A stretch of 64,000 bases of DNA, from contig CM060691.1 of the NCBI GenBank assembly GCA_030686995.1, positions 65,337,853-65,401,852 of the forward strand. Direction: 5' to 3'. The notes beneath the pieces are model-generated. The model was not told where the DNA came from. It did no database searches and was given only the letters and a program-made list of their open reading frames with translations. A program made the translations under genes and the position numbers. The DNA comes from Artemisia argyi. Taxonomy: Eukaryota; Streptophyta; Magnoliopsida; Asterales; Asteraceae. Positions 54,048-64,000 of this stretch are shown here, one piece after another (position 1 is the stretch's first letter; every line of letters starts with the position of its first letter).

Positions 54048-54177
54048 GTAACCGCCCCATTTTTTACAATCACACAATAAAACACACACTCACTATTATT
54101 AACTTTTATTGAAAGCTTTTTGCAAAGAAAATACTCATTTTCGTAGGTAATTTTTATGCGTCTCACCTCGTAAATTA

Positions 54178-56770
54178 ATGAAGATGGTTGCCCAGTTAGA
54201 GGACTTTCGCTCTGCGATGTCTATTGAGGATGTTACTCAATTTACGTCTGACTTCTTCGTGCCTCTGGATGTCCATCCAGAGGCGCCAGATGTGGATGCG
54301 TGTATAGCTGATTTCCCCGAAGGGAAAATAGGGCTATACACGAAATTTTTTGAGTACACGAATCACCGCGTACCAATATCTATCTTCTTGAGTGATTTGC
54401 TCAACCACTATCGCCTTCACATCTCTCAGCTGCACTGTATAGGTGCGGCTAAGGTGTCGAATTTTGAAGTAAACTGCCGTTTACTTGCGATAGAACCGAC
54501 CGTGGCCTTGTTCCGCTCCTTTTACCACACGACGTGGTCAAATGGTTGGGTTTCTTTTGCGAAGCGCCAGGGGGCGCTTCAGTGTTATACTGAGAAAGTA
54601 GATGCCCTAAAGAATTGGAGGGAGTACTTTTTCTGGGTTGATGATGTAGTCTTTCCCTCTCCCTATGAGTTTTATACTCAGGACACACTGCCAAGGGATG
54701 GGCGCCCCGCACCCGGTTCCTATAGGCTGGTTGATGCACAAACTCTTGATGCCAACCGCCTGTCCATTAACCCTTATCCGGAGGCGTTTTTGGTTCATAT
54801 GGGGTTGAGTCGCAATTATTACGGCGCTGCGGACGATGTGCCAACTTTTATTAGTGAGGACGGCTGGGGTGGGTGTTCGTCCCTTCTACTTCAAATTCTG
54901 TAAATCTTTTTTGTATGCGCATCTTTACTTAACTAATCCTTTCTTCTTTGTTGTTTTTGTTTATGCGCGCAGAAATGGATTTGTTTACCGTCGTTAAGCT
55001 GGATAAGCCAAAGCAGGTGACCATAGGCGTGCGCCCTTTGAGGGAGGGTGAGCAGCCGCTGTTGGAGGCGACTGAGGGTCGCTTGACCGTGCTGCCAGCG
55101 GTGGCCCCGGAAGACACGCCGCCGCTACAAGTGACACCAGTTCAGAGCTTGGCGCCCGATGTGGAGATGGCACAAGAGGAGGCGCGCTCAGAGTCGTCTG
55201 ACAGCATAAGGATCCTAAAGCCTGAGGAAGTGCTGAAGGAGGAGGTTGCGCAGAATGTCAAGCGCAAGGGAGAGGCTGGAGGTAGTGGCACCAGGAAGAG
55301 ACGTCGCCACCTTATTGGGGATGCGGAGTCTACCGCAGAAGAGACATCTACTTCTGGCGCGGGGAAGAAGGCTGCTGAGGCTTCTCCGTTTCTGTAAGTG
55401 TCTGCACCTCTATCATCTCTTTTTTCGTATATTACTTGTCGTAATATTTATTAATTGTCATTTTTGTCTCTTGTAGGGATGATGCTGCGAAGAATGATGG
55501 AGTCTTCGTTGATGAGGTTTCCTCTCTACAGAATGAAAACAGGGAGGGGAAAGCCAAGGTTGTTGAGGGTGGAGAGGCGCAGCAGTTGTTGGATGAGCTG
55601 GCTGCGACTGCTGCGCGCCAAGCTGAGCTGGTGGCTCAGTTGAAAGAGAAGTATGTCGGGGAGAGCAGTGCTCTTGTCCAGATGGACGAGGAAATTGCTA
55701 AGCTCCGTGCGCAGCTGGCGGGAGCGCAGGCGGAGTTGGAGTCCTCGCGGGTGTATACGGAGAAGATCACTCATGAGAAGCTGTCCGCCATGGCGGAAGT
55801 GGTGAAGGCGCGCGGGGAGCTTCATCATTATAAGTCCGACTTGACTTTTGCTGTGCGCTTCTTGGAGGAGAAGAAGGTAGAGCATTATGCTAGTATCACT
55901 AAGTTCAAGGAGGACATGATGAAGATCATCCAGGCGCAGGAAGACAAGCTGCGTGGCCTTAGCATTGAGTACGATGAGGAATGATATCCTCATTTGATGT
56001 CGACCATTGCTGAGCGCAGGTATTCTTTTTATTTTATTCTTCTTCATAATAACTTTATCTCCATGCTTTTTACTTACACAAATTGTCTTTGTGAATGTAG
56101 GTGGTTGATTAGCCATGGGCTGCGCCTGGCAACTATGGACACGTTGGAGTCCCAAGAGGTGGTAGATGCCTTTGGGAAGGTGGTGCACTGTGCGATGGCG
56201 CGTGGGAGATCGCAGGCTATGGAGGATCTCTATGAGGCTAAGCTGCTGAAGAAGGACTTTGCGGAGGTCCCTGGGTACAGTGCTACTGCTTATGACGAGT
56301 TGATGCAGGCAATGGCGGGGTTGAAGGTCCTCGAGCTGCCGCACATTGGGAGGCTGGAGCGCGATCAAGACGACCCCATAGATGTACTTATGGCGGGGTT
56401 GACCTTGCAGCGCCATCTTGGAGAGAATGGGGAAGGGGAATCAGATTACTATCTGAAGCCTGATGTGTCGCAGCTGCAGATTCCTGTGTTCGCGCAGCCT
56501 CGCGACATCCTCAAACCCTTTGCTCTTGAGAGGGAGATTCCCTTGAAAGAGGTTCTGGAGCGTCATGAGCAGAGGGCTGCTCAGAAGAAGGGCATTAAGG
56601 GTAAAGCAGTGACGTGCGGCATTGGTGCTGCGCACATCCCCAGATCTGATGGTGTGCCCGTGAGTGTTCCTACGGTATCTCCCAATGATGCATTGCTTCT
56701 CAGAAAGCTTCAGGAAGCGGGGAGTTCTTCTGCTCCGCAAGATAGCCCTGAGCATCGCCATAGTGTGTAG
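54178..56770 (+). pseudogene. Antisense ORF of Element F: Transposase_28-type protein, four exons
   Basis: Exons 54178-54868, 54973-55393, 55477-56019 and 56101-56770. All introns are GT-AG, the summed length is 2325 bases, and the phases agree. The only defect is TGA at 55982-55984. Exon 1 has the 'putative gypsy-type transposase' signature: 'RVPISIFLSDLLNHYRLHIS', 'FEVNCRLLAIEPTVALFRSF', 'WREYFFWVDDVVFPSPYEF'. Exon 2 is acidic and Pro/Glu-rich. Exon 3 is a long coiled coil ('MDEEIAKLRAQLAGAQAEL', 'AMAEVVKARGELHHYKSDL'). Exon 4 starts 'RWLISHGLRLATMDTLESQE' and ends at TAG 56770. Despite the family name no transposase activity is known. Being opposite to gag-pol, it can only be expressed from its own promoter. 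Confidence 0.85.
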
Positions 56771-57475
56771 GCTTTTTGTATATTTATGTATCTTTCCTTG
56801 TAATTTTTATGAATAAATGTGGAATAAGATACTTTTTTGTTTAGGTTCGTGACTTAAATATACTTGCATTGTTTGCCAACTTATTTAACCAAGTGTTTTA
56901 AGTGCGTGACTTTGAAGAATTATACTTGCATTGTTTGCGAAGTTTTTATTTTTTGACCAAGTGTCTTGGCTCGTTAAGTGCTTGACTTTAAAAATTATAC
57001 TTGCATTGTTTGCGAAGTTTTATTATTTGACCAAGTGTCTTGGCTCGTTATATTGCTAAGCTTGTACAGTGTACTTAGTATATGCGCATCCGTTGTGGGG
57101 TGCGCACGCGAAACTTACCTCGACGTCTCAAAAGTAAGGCGCTTAGCAAGGATACGTGATCCAATGTTGATGGGTTTGCAACCCTCTTACTCAACGAGTG
57201 AATTAGTAGGTTAACTCATCCTTTATGCCGTCGTGGGTCTTTAAGTGGTGCATGCACGCCATGTAGGCAATAAAAATGTAAGATAACAATATTGACATAT
57301 ATTATTATGTATGCAATAAAGTAAAGTACGCTATGGAGTTAGCTAAAAACCATAACATTTTATTGATACTTGCAAGTTTTTAAAGAAAATAAAAAATACA
57401 ATTCCTAGGAAAGAAAAAACAAACACTTATTGGGCATCACGTAGGATGCGAGGGTGTCTGTGTAAGGGCCGTAGC
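56771..57475. other. Element F spacer with short tandem repeats
   Basis: Three units of about 62-75 bp beginning TACTTGCATTGTTTGC at about 56861, 56923 and 56998, each continuing into 'gaccaagtgtcttggctcgtt'. The remainder (57060-57475) has no ORF. Tat elements are known for variable tandem repeats in this 3' region. Confidence 0.75.
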
Positions 57476-59017
57476 CTAAAAGTAACATCTTTTAAGATTG
57501 CAGATGTTCCAGGTGCGCGCTAGGTCGTGACCTTCCATATCGCGCAGTCTGTATGCGCCGTTGCCGAGCGCGTCTGTGACCTCTTAAGGTCCTTCCCATT
57601 TAGGTCCGAGCTTGCCTGTGTCTTCTGCGTGGCTCGCATCATTGGCGTGGTAAACAAAGTCTCCTGGTCTGAATGAAGTGTGTTTGACCTTTGCATCATA
57701 ATACTTCTTCATTTTTGCCTTAGCCTTTGCTTCGCGTATAGCTGCACGTTCGCGTCTTTCTTCCAGTACGTCTAAGTCTATGCGCCGTTCCTCGTCGTTT
57801 GTTGTGACGTTTACCTCTGCTGTACGTATAGTTGGCATTCTTATCTCAGCTGGTATGACGGCTTCTGTTCCATAGACTAGGGAAAATGGCGTGTCGCCAG
57901 TACTGGTTTTGATTGTTGTGCGATGCGCCCACAATACATGCGAGACCTCATCCACCCACCTTCCTTTGTGTCTGTCAAGGTGCGCTTTTATTCCTTCACC
58001 TAGACTGCGGTTTGCGCGCTCAACTAGGCCATTGGTTTGTGGGTGTTTTACTGAAGCAAAGTGTTGTGTGATGTTCAATTGTGCACACCAATCTTTGAAT
58101 GGGTTATCACATAATTGTTTTCCGTTGTCTGATATGATCGCACCCGGTAGTCCGAAGCGACAGACAATGTTGTCCCAGACAAAGCGTTTGACTTGGTTTC
58201 CTGTGATGTTCACCACCGCCTTTGCTTCGATCCACTTCGTAAAGTAGTCTATGGCTACGATGAGGAACTTTACTCCTCCCGCTGCTACAGGGAAGGGTCC
58301 TACGATGTCAATACCCCATTTGTAAAATGGCCATGGTGAGGTAATTGGTGTTAGCTCTTGTTGTGGTCGGGGCGGAATTGGCCTATGTACTTGGCAATTG
58401 CTGCATTTTCTTATCAGATCGCGTGCGTCGCGATGCATTGTTGGCCAATAGTACCCTGACCTTAGAGCGCTTGCCACCACGGATCGCGGCCCTGAGTGCA
58501 TACTACATGATCCAGCATGAATTTCTTGGAGTACGTAGTCTGCTTGGAGAGGTCCAACACATCTGAGCCATGGCTGTAAGAAAGAGCTTCGATAGAGTAC
58601 GTTGTCTCGTAGTTCAAATCGTTGTGCTGTGCGCCGTATTCTTCGAGCGTCCTTATGATCTTGGGGTAGGATTCCCTTGCCAATGAATTCAATGATAGGT
58701 GTCAGCCATGTAGGATCTTGTTCTTCTATCACTGTGGATATCTCCATTTCCAAGATTGACTTGTTTTTTAGGGTTTCTACCAATACCTGTTTTGAGAGGT
58801 GTGCGAAGCTTGTGGATTCGATCTTGCTGAGTGCGTCCGCCTTCCTATTATCTCCTCTAGGCACCTGTTTTATTGTGAACCTATCAAAGTTTTTGATCAA
58901 GGATTTTGTCTTTTCCAGGTATTGGATCATGTGTTCATCCTTGGCTTCATATTCACCTAGCACGTGGTTAGCGACTAGTCGCGAATCTACGTTTGCTTCT
59001 AGGTTGCGTACACCCAT
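57476..59017 (-). pseudogene. pol: Element F pol: end of RNase H and integrase
   Basis: It starts after TAA 59018-59020 within RNase H ('LEANVDSRLVANHVLGEYEA'). The integrase zinc-binding domain follows ('HAGSCSMHSGPRSVVASALR', 'CSNCQVHRP'), then the catalytic core with 'WGIDIVGPFP' (Asp), 'IISDNGKQLCD' (Asp) and 'PQTNGLVERANRSLGEGIK' (Glu), so D, D and E are all present. The C-terminal part includes 'FRPGDFVYHAND' and 'KLGPKWEGP'. A TAA at 57581-57583 interrupts just after that; the frame then continues ('EVTDALGNGAYRLRDMEGH') to a natural TAG at 57476-57478. Integrase would join the DNA copy to the host chromosome. Confidence 0.9.
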
Positions 59018-60970
59018 TTAGATTGCGATGCGTAGTCCGGCTAGTAGGGCTTCGTGTTCTGCCTCATTGTTTGTGGCTGTGAATTCAAAGCGTAGCGCAT
59101 AGGTGAATTCCATACCTTCTGGATTTGTAAGAATAAGGCCTGCGCCTGATCCATCTACACATGAGGACCCATCTATGAACAGAATCCAGGGTTCCTGTAA
59201 ATCTGTTTCAGCTGCAGATGTCGGGCTGTCGCTGTCTGGCTTCTCCACGATAAAATCGGCTAAGACTTGTCCTTTGATTGCAGTGCGCGGTCTGTATGAG
59301 ATGTTATACTCACTTAGCAGTACACTCCACTTTTGTAAGTGTTCTGATGCGTCAGGCTTAGAGATAACTTGTTTGATAGGCTGATCAGTGATTATAGCTA
59401 TTGGGTGTGCTTGAAAGTATCTGCGCAGCCTTTTGGCTGCGAATACTAGAGCTAAGACCAGCTTTTCCATAGCGCTGTAGTTAGTCTCTGTTTTCTTTAG
59501 GGCTTTGCTTACAAAGTATATGGGTGTCTGGACGGAGTTCCTATCCGTCAATAGTACTGCGCTGACTGCTCCATGGGTTGCCGATAAGTACATGATTAGT
59601 TCTTCCCCTAGTCGCGGTGCGACAAGTTTGTTAAGAGATGCCAGATGGTTTTTAAGTTGTTGGAAAGCTTCCTCCGCTTCTTTAGTCCAGCGAAAGTCTC
59701 CCTTTTTAGTACACTTCGTGAGTGTTTTAAAGAGAGGAAGAGATTTGTCTGCTGACTTAGATAAAAAACGGTTTAGCCCTGCTAGCTTTCCACTCAATGA
59801 CTGGACTTCTTTGAGTGTGCGCGGTGAGGGGAGATCAATAACAGCCTTTGTCTTTTCTGGGCAAGGCTTGATTCCATCGGGTTCTATCAAGTATCCAAGG
59901 AACATGCCCTCGGTTGCGCCAAAGGTGCACTTCTTGGGATTTAACTTCATGTTTATTCGCCCCAATGTTCTGAATGTCTCTTCGATGTCGCGCACCAACT
60001 CGTCCTCTGTGTGGCTTTTGATGACAAGGTCGTCAACGCGGACTTCCAAGTTGCGGCCTACTTGTTTTTCGAAAGCTATGTCCACCAGTCGTTGGTATGT
60101 CGCGCCTGCGTTCTTCAGGCCAAAAGGCATTTTTGTGTAGCAGTACACTCCTTGACTGGTGTGGAAAGCTGTTTTTTCCTCATCTTCGATTGCCATCTGG
60201 ATTTGATGATACCCTTTATATGCATCTAGGAAGCATTTGAAAGGGTATCCGCACAGGGATTCGACCTTCCAGTCTATCTCTGGCAGTGGATAGCAGTCCT
60301 GTGGACATGCTTTGTTGAGGTCCGTGAAGTCCACGCACATCCTCCAACTGCCATCGCTCTTCTTTACCATAACTGGGTTAGAAAGCCAGTCGTGGTAGTA
60401 TACTTCGCGCATGATGCCTGCGTCTACGAGCTTATGTACTTCTTCCAGAATAGCCTTTGCATGATCTGGGGCCTGGCCGCGCTTCTTTTGTCGTATTGGA
60501 GGATATCTTTGTCGGATTTGTAGCTTATGCTCTGTGATAGAGCGCGGTACTCCCATCATATGTTTTGGTTCCCATGCAAAGATGTCAAGGTTCTTTTGCA
60601 AGAGTGCGCATACGGCTGCTTTACCTTTGTCAGATAAAGATCCCCCAATCGAAACTTGTTGTTCTGGGTAATCTGGATGAATAGCGACTTTTAGATTTGG
60701 CGTTTTTTCCGTGCGCTGTTCTGGAATAGTCTCTGCTTCAGTTGTTACCGCGATGCATTCTCTTGGTGGTATTGTTGTGTTATAGAGAGTGACAACTCCT
60801 CCTTCCACTGGAAACTTAAGCATTCCGTGAGCTGTGGATGGTACAGCGTGCATGGATGATATTCCTAGTCTCCCAATGATACCATTGTATGGTGAAGGGG
60901 ATTTTATTACCATAAAGTTTATCCATGTTGCGGTTGAGTGTTGTTCATCTCCTACGATCACCAATAAGCG
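59018..60970 (-). pseudogene. pol: Element F pol: reverse transcriptase and RNase H
   Basis: About 650 codons between TAA 60971-60973 and TAA 59018-59020. RT motifs: 'WRMCVDFTDLNKACPQDCYP', 'FKCFLDAYKGYHQIQM', 'MPFGLKNAGATYQRLVDIAF'. The catalytic box reads V-R-V-D-D where Y-V-D-D is expected, so the tyrosine is replaced by arginine. Then 'RFLSKSADKSLPLFKTL', the connection, and RNase H with 'WILFIDGSSCVDGSGAGL' and 'ATNNEAEHEALLAGLRIAI'. The terminal TAA replaces a probable CAA. The enzyme would copy the element's RNA; the Y-to-R change probably impairs it. Confidence 0.9.
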
Positions 60971-61636
60971 TTACTGCCCCATGGGCCAGATCTTTTCTCC
61001 TGTGAATCCTATTAATGATGTTGTTGCTGGTATCAGTTGACTTTGGATCTCAGGTCGCAGTCTTTTGAAACAGTGGTCGTATAGGATATCTGCGGATGCT
61101 CCTCCATCAATGTACATGCGGTGGATATCATTTCCTCCTGTATGTATTTCAATAGTTAGAGGCTCCACGACTGCGTTGTCCGCAGCTATAGTAGGGAAAG
61201 ATATCTCTTTTTCTGGAGAGAATTTTTGGCTGACTTTTTGCTTTATCTTGCGTTGCCATGATTGTATCATGTATATAGTATCAGCTTTTTCCTTGGGGGG
61301 TTCTTTCTTACCCCCGTTTCTCTGTTTATCTTTCCCCTCTTTGATGTTCTTTACGAGGTGGTCCATCCTGCCTTCTCTTACTAACTTTTCAATTAGTTGT
61401 TTTAGCTGGACGCACTCGTTAGTTGTATGGCCTTTTTAGCTGTGGTACTCGCAGTATCTGCTCCCTATGCGCTTTTCCTCTGCAGTGCGCATTGGTGGTG
61501 GTTTTGGAAAGTTTGCGCCTTCTGTTACAAATATTTCTCTCGGAGTTTTTGTAAGAGGGGTGTATTTGTCATTGTCTCTTCCACTGCGATAATTCCTGCT
61601 GCGGTTGTTATTCTGATCATTGGATTGTCTCCGCGG
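60971..61636 (-). pseudogene. Element F: gag tail with zinc knuckle and protease
   Basis: The frame continues after the gag TAG. A CCHC-like knuckle is broken by TAA at 61436-61438 (C-E-Y-H-S-stop-K-G-H-T-T-N-E-C). Then a Lys-rich linker precedes the protease with 'MYIDGGASADILYDHCF' (catalytic D-G-G-A-S) and 'LIGFTGEKIWPMGQ', ending at TAA 60971-60973. The protease would mature Gag and Pol. Confidence 0.85.
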
Positions 61637-63112
61637 CTACTCTTGCTTCCTATAGTTTGAATAACCTTTTTTGCTATCCGCAGCAGCGGCTTCTCCTTGT
61701 ATAATGGATCTGGTGCACTTTGTTAGCTCATCAAAGGTCTGTGGAACTTTGTCGTTCAGCTTTTGGATGAGTTCTGGGTTATTAATCCCATTCATGAACC
61801 CTGAAATTTTTAGGATCTCAGGACATGCTTTGACTTGTATGCACTCATCCTTGAAGCGTTCCATAAAAGCACTGGTAGATTCCCCTTGACGCTGTTTCAC
61901 TCTTGCTAGCTCAACGGGGTTTTTAGCGCACTTCTTTCGTTGGGTGAAGTTGAGACGGAATGCTTTCCGTAATTCCTCAAACCCACCGATGCTCCTACGT
62001 GGGAGTTTGCTAAACCATGTGCGCGCGTTTCCTACTAACATAGAATTAAACATGTGGCACCACACAGGCTGTGGCCAGTTTTCGATAGTGGCGGCTGATT
62101 CGAAAACTTTTAGGTGATCATCGGGATCACCTGTTCCATCATATGTTTTCATGTTAGTGGGCATGCGCCTGCGTTTGTGGTCTGAGTAATCGCTGATGCG
62201 CCGTGTAAACGCATCAATTTTTTGGCGACGCCATGGGAGAGACATATCTTCATTCTCTTCCTCGCGACGTCTTCCTCTTGACTTCCAGTGTCCTGTTTCT
62301 TTATCCTCGTTGTCCGAGGAATCACTGGAAGAAGAGTAGTCTCTTTTTCGGCGCTTGCGCCGGCTTCTTTCAGAAGAAGAGCTTGAGGGATCTCTACTTG
62401 GGGATCTTCTTCTCCCCAATCTATCTTGAATCCTCCTACTCCCAGGTTTGGAAGATCCTTGGCTTGGCGAATGTTGAGGCCCTAATCGATCTTGTACTCC
62501 CCGACTGCCATGCCTGGAGTGAACGTTAGTGCGCCTCTCGCTGTCTTCTGAGTATTGTGAATCAGATGTCGTACCCAACCTATCATGGATATTGGTACGT
62601 TCTGCGCGTCTTCCTCGTGGGTGGCGCAGTGGTGATGGTTCGCGTTCAGGACCAAAATTGAGTCGAGCTTGTAGGCTCGTACTAGCCCTTCTTCTTGCTT
62701 CTTCCTGCATGAGGGCGGTTAGGGTTTCATAATTTTGGGATACAAAGTTTCCCAAAGTTAAATCGGGTGCGTCCTCAGTTGTTGCAAGAATTTCTGCCTC
62801 AGTATTAGGCACCCTATCTCGGTTAGGCGCGCCTGGCGGCACAGTGTTGTTCACTGCGGGTACAGTTTGATGAGGAGTAGTGAAGAGGGTGCGCTGGAGT
62901 TCCTCAACACTTGGGACCACTGGGGTGACTTGGGTAGTCCTTATAGGTAGTTCTACCGCTGGAAGAGGTTGGGTTTTCTCTGCCTCTTGGTGACCAGGTG
63001 CGCTGGTTGTCCCAACAACTTGTCTGGAGGCCGGATCTTGTTGATTCTTCCTCTGATGGTCACGTTTTTCTGACTGCGGAGTCCGCTGGCTTGAATTCTT
63101 ATGCTTTGTCAT
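61637..63112 (-). pseudogene. gag: Element F gag
   Basis: 491 codons from ATG 63112 to TAG 61637-61639. The first half is disordered, with an Arg/Ser-rich stretch of about residues 170-280 ('SKPGSRRIQDRLGRRRSPSR', 'SSSSSERSRRKRRKRDYSSS'). The second half is the retrotransposon Gag domain: 'YDGTGDPDDHLKVFESAATI', 'WCHMFNSMLVGNARTWFSKL', 'FRLNFTQRKKCAKNPVELAR', 'ESTSAFMERFKDECIQV'. The stop falls before the zinc knuckle, so a product ending here lacks it. The start lies 17 bases inside the PBS, as expected for the first gene. Confidence 0.9.
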
Positions 63113-63128
63113 TCTAGTTCTTAGTAGG

Positions 63129-63146
63129 GTCCCACGGATGGCGCCA
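63129..63146 (-). other. Element F primer-binding site
   Basis: Minus strand TGGCGCCATCCGTGGGAC, two bases after the LTR end. It starts with TGG as all tRNA-primed sites do, but I cannot name the tRNA from memory. Confidence 0.7.
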
Positions 63147-63148
63147 CT

Positions 63149-64000
63149 TGTTGATACAAAAGTTGGGCGTTCCTGGTTATTGGCTCTTGCTCTCGTAGCA
63201 ATTCGCTTCTTAGTACTTGTTTCCTGCGCACTAAGAAAATAAACAACACCGTTAGGCTTATCGAGGGATTGTCTCCCCCGATTAGACTCCGGCGTGAGAG
63301 TAAGTAATCGATTTAAGGTTCTCGTAGAGAGTTAGGGTTTGTATATCGTACCTTTGAATGAGAGATGTCATTCCTTATATAGGGGCTGAAACCGCGTAGG
63401 TTTCTTGCTCCTTACTCTTCGCACTCGTGGTGCTTATCGGGGTAAGGATATCTATTCTATGAATAGAAGATCCTTATCACATGCCCGGTTAATTTGGTTG
63501 GGCTTTAGGCTTCGTGAGCCCAAGCCGTTATTATTATGGCCCAAGTAATTTGTAATGATAGCCCACTCGTGGTGGATTTGGGCCGAGTAATGTTTATCAT
63601 TTGGGCTCGTGGCCCATATATAGACTATACGTCATCATGTCCCCCCAGTCTAGTGTGCGCGGCTCGTAGCCGTGGATACTAGACTAATATTATCAGCGGT
63701 AAGCGTGGCGGGAGAACAAGGGAATATTACCGCCCATTTTTAAGTGCAATGCACCTAGTCATGGGTATTTCAAACGGATACCTCGAGAATTGGGGGTAGT
63801 GTCCACGTGGCCCTCATAAATCGGGAAAAAGTGCATGTACCGGTTCAGTTCCAGCCATATGTTTTTGTGAGTGGATTCCACGTGGAGATAAACTAGGGTT
63901 TTTACTCCCTATATAAAAGTAACCGCCCCATTTTTTACAATCACACAATAAAACACACACTCACTATTATTAACTTTTATTGAAAGCTTTTTGCAAAGAA
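63149..64000 (-). repeat. Element F 5' LTR (incomplete at window edge)
   Basis: Matches 53278-54129 with about ten substitutions visible by eye. It contains both TATA boxes and an extra CACGTG near 63880 where the other copy has CACGGG. Confidence 0.9.

Larger units (their letters stand above)
53278..54135 (-). repeat. Element F 3' LTR (inner end approximate)
   Basis: Starts TGTTGATACAAAAG. It matches 63149-64000 to at least 54129, where the window's other copy ends, so the true inner end is somewhere between 54129 and about 54177. No clear polypurine tract was recognised. Confidence 0.85.
53278..64000 (-). mobile_element. Element F: Tat-lineage Ty3/gypsy retrotransposon with antisense gene
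   Basis: Two LTR copies start TGTTGATAC at 53278 and 63149. The second runs off the window. In the minus-strand sense the order is 5' LTR (63149 on), PBS, gag, protease, RT, RNase H, integrase to 57476, a spacer with tandem repeats, then an antisense spliced gene (54178-56770, plus strand), and the 3' LTR. This order, with an antisense ORF of the 'putative gypsy-type transposase' family beyond integrase, fits the Tat lineage. About ten differences are visible by eye over 850 bp of LTR, so insertion is recent, yet gag-pol has five in-frame stops. Confidence 0.92.

Noticed and set aside
54449..56761. Minus-strand ORFs opposite the antisense gene of Element F (such as 55526-56416)
   Set aside because: They cross the introns of the plus-strand gene, lack domains, and reflect its codon bias.
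1..64000. tRNA, rRNA, CRISPR or bacterial-type operons
   Set aside because: None seen. The tRNA-like matches are primer-binding sites, and the repeated motifs are LTR features.

Overview
This is a plant nuclear window with no recognisable host housekeeping gene. It is a stack of nested transposable elements, most of them decayed. The evidence is plant-type Ty3/gypsy elements with very long LTRs (3.0-4.0 kb), tRNA-Asp-like primer-binding sites (TGGCGCCG...GGGG), a Mutator-like transposase gene, Stowaway- and hAT-type MITEs, and low GC outside the coding pieces. The pol-less ORFs (CCHC-knuckle plus acidic protein; gag plus protease-like protein) resemble proteins I recall from daisy-family (Asteraceae) genome annotations. 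The family assignment is therefore an inference from memory.

Layout. (1) 1-15945, minus strand: an Athila-like Ty3/gypsy element ('Element 1') with its 5' LTR at 12274-15945 and its integrase and 3' LTR beyond the left edge. Its gag is split by 'Element A' (4040-11480, TSD GTGAA), a gag-protease element without RT or integrase. Element 1 itself abuts 15946-16455, a worn LTR piece of the Element A family. (2) 16456-19167: gene-poor DNA with a Stowaway MITE (17716-17982) and a hAT-like MITE (18402-18936). (3) 19168-45860, plus strand: a Mutator-like transposase pseudogene in three pieces. The first interruption is 'Element B' (21238-29640, same family as A, TSD TATGC/TGTGC), which carries a further 781-bp hAT-like insertion in one LTR. 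The second is 'Element C' (30218-45700, TSD ACCAA), a pol-less element with Athila-type LTRs. The 3' LTR of C contains 'Element D' (38560-44400), a non-coding LTR element with 3-kb LTRs and a tRNA-Met-type PBS. (4) 46644-47014, minus strand: a GRF zinc-finger pseudogene convergent with the Mutator gene. (5) 47421 to beyond 64000: 'Element E', a second pol-less element of the C type. It is interrupted at 53278 by 'Element F', a Tat-lineage element whose gag-pro-pol is on the minus strand (63112 down to 57476). F also carries an antisense four-exon gene on the plus strand (54178-56770).

How the parts relate. Element 1 is the only copy here with both Athila-type LTRs and a pol region. Elements C and E share its LTR ends and general LTR plan but encode only knuckle and acidic proteins, so they look like passengers needing enzymes in trans. 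Elements A and B form another non-autonomous family, with LTR promoters preceded by arrays of TGACGCCGTCA. Element F has TATA boxes on both strands of its LTR, one for the genomic RNA and one facing the antisense gene. The order of insertion is readable: old A-family LTR, then Element 1, then A; Mutator element, then B and C, then D inside C; E, then F.

The most distinctive signals are three hairpins with covarying arms and a shared loop in Element D, the Mutator/GRF gene pair, the intact splice phases of the antisense gene in F, and the duplicated protease-like domains in B.
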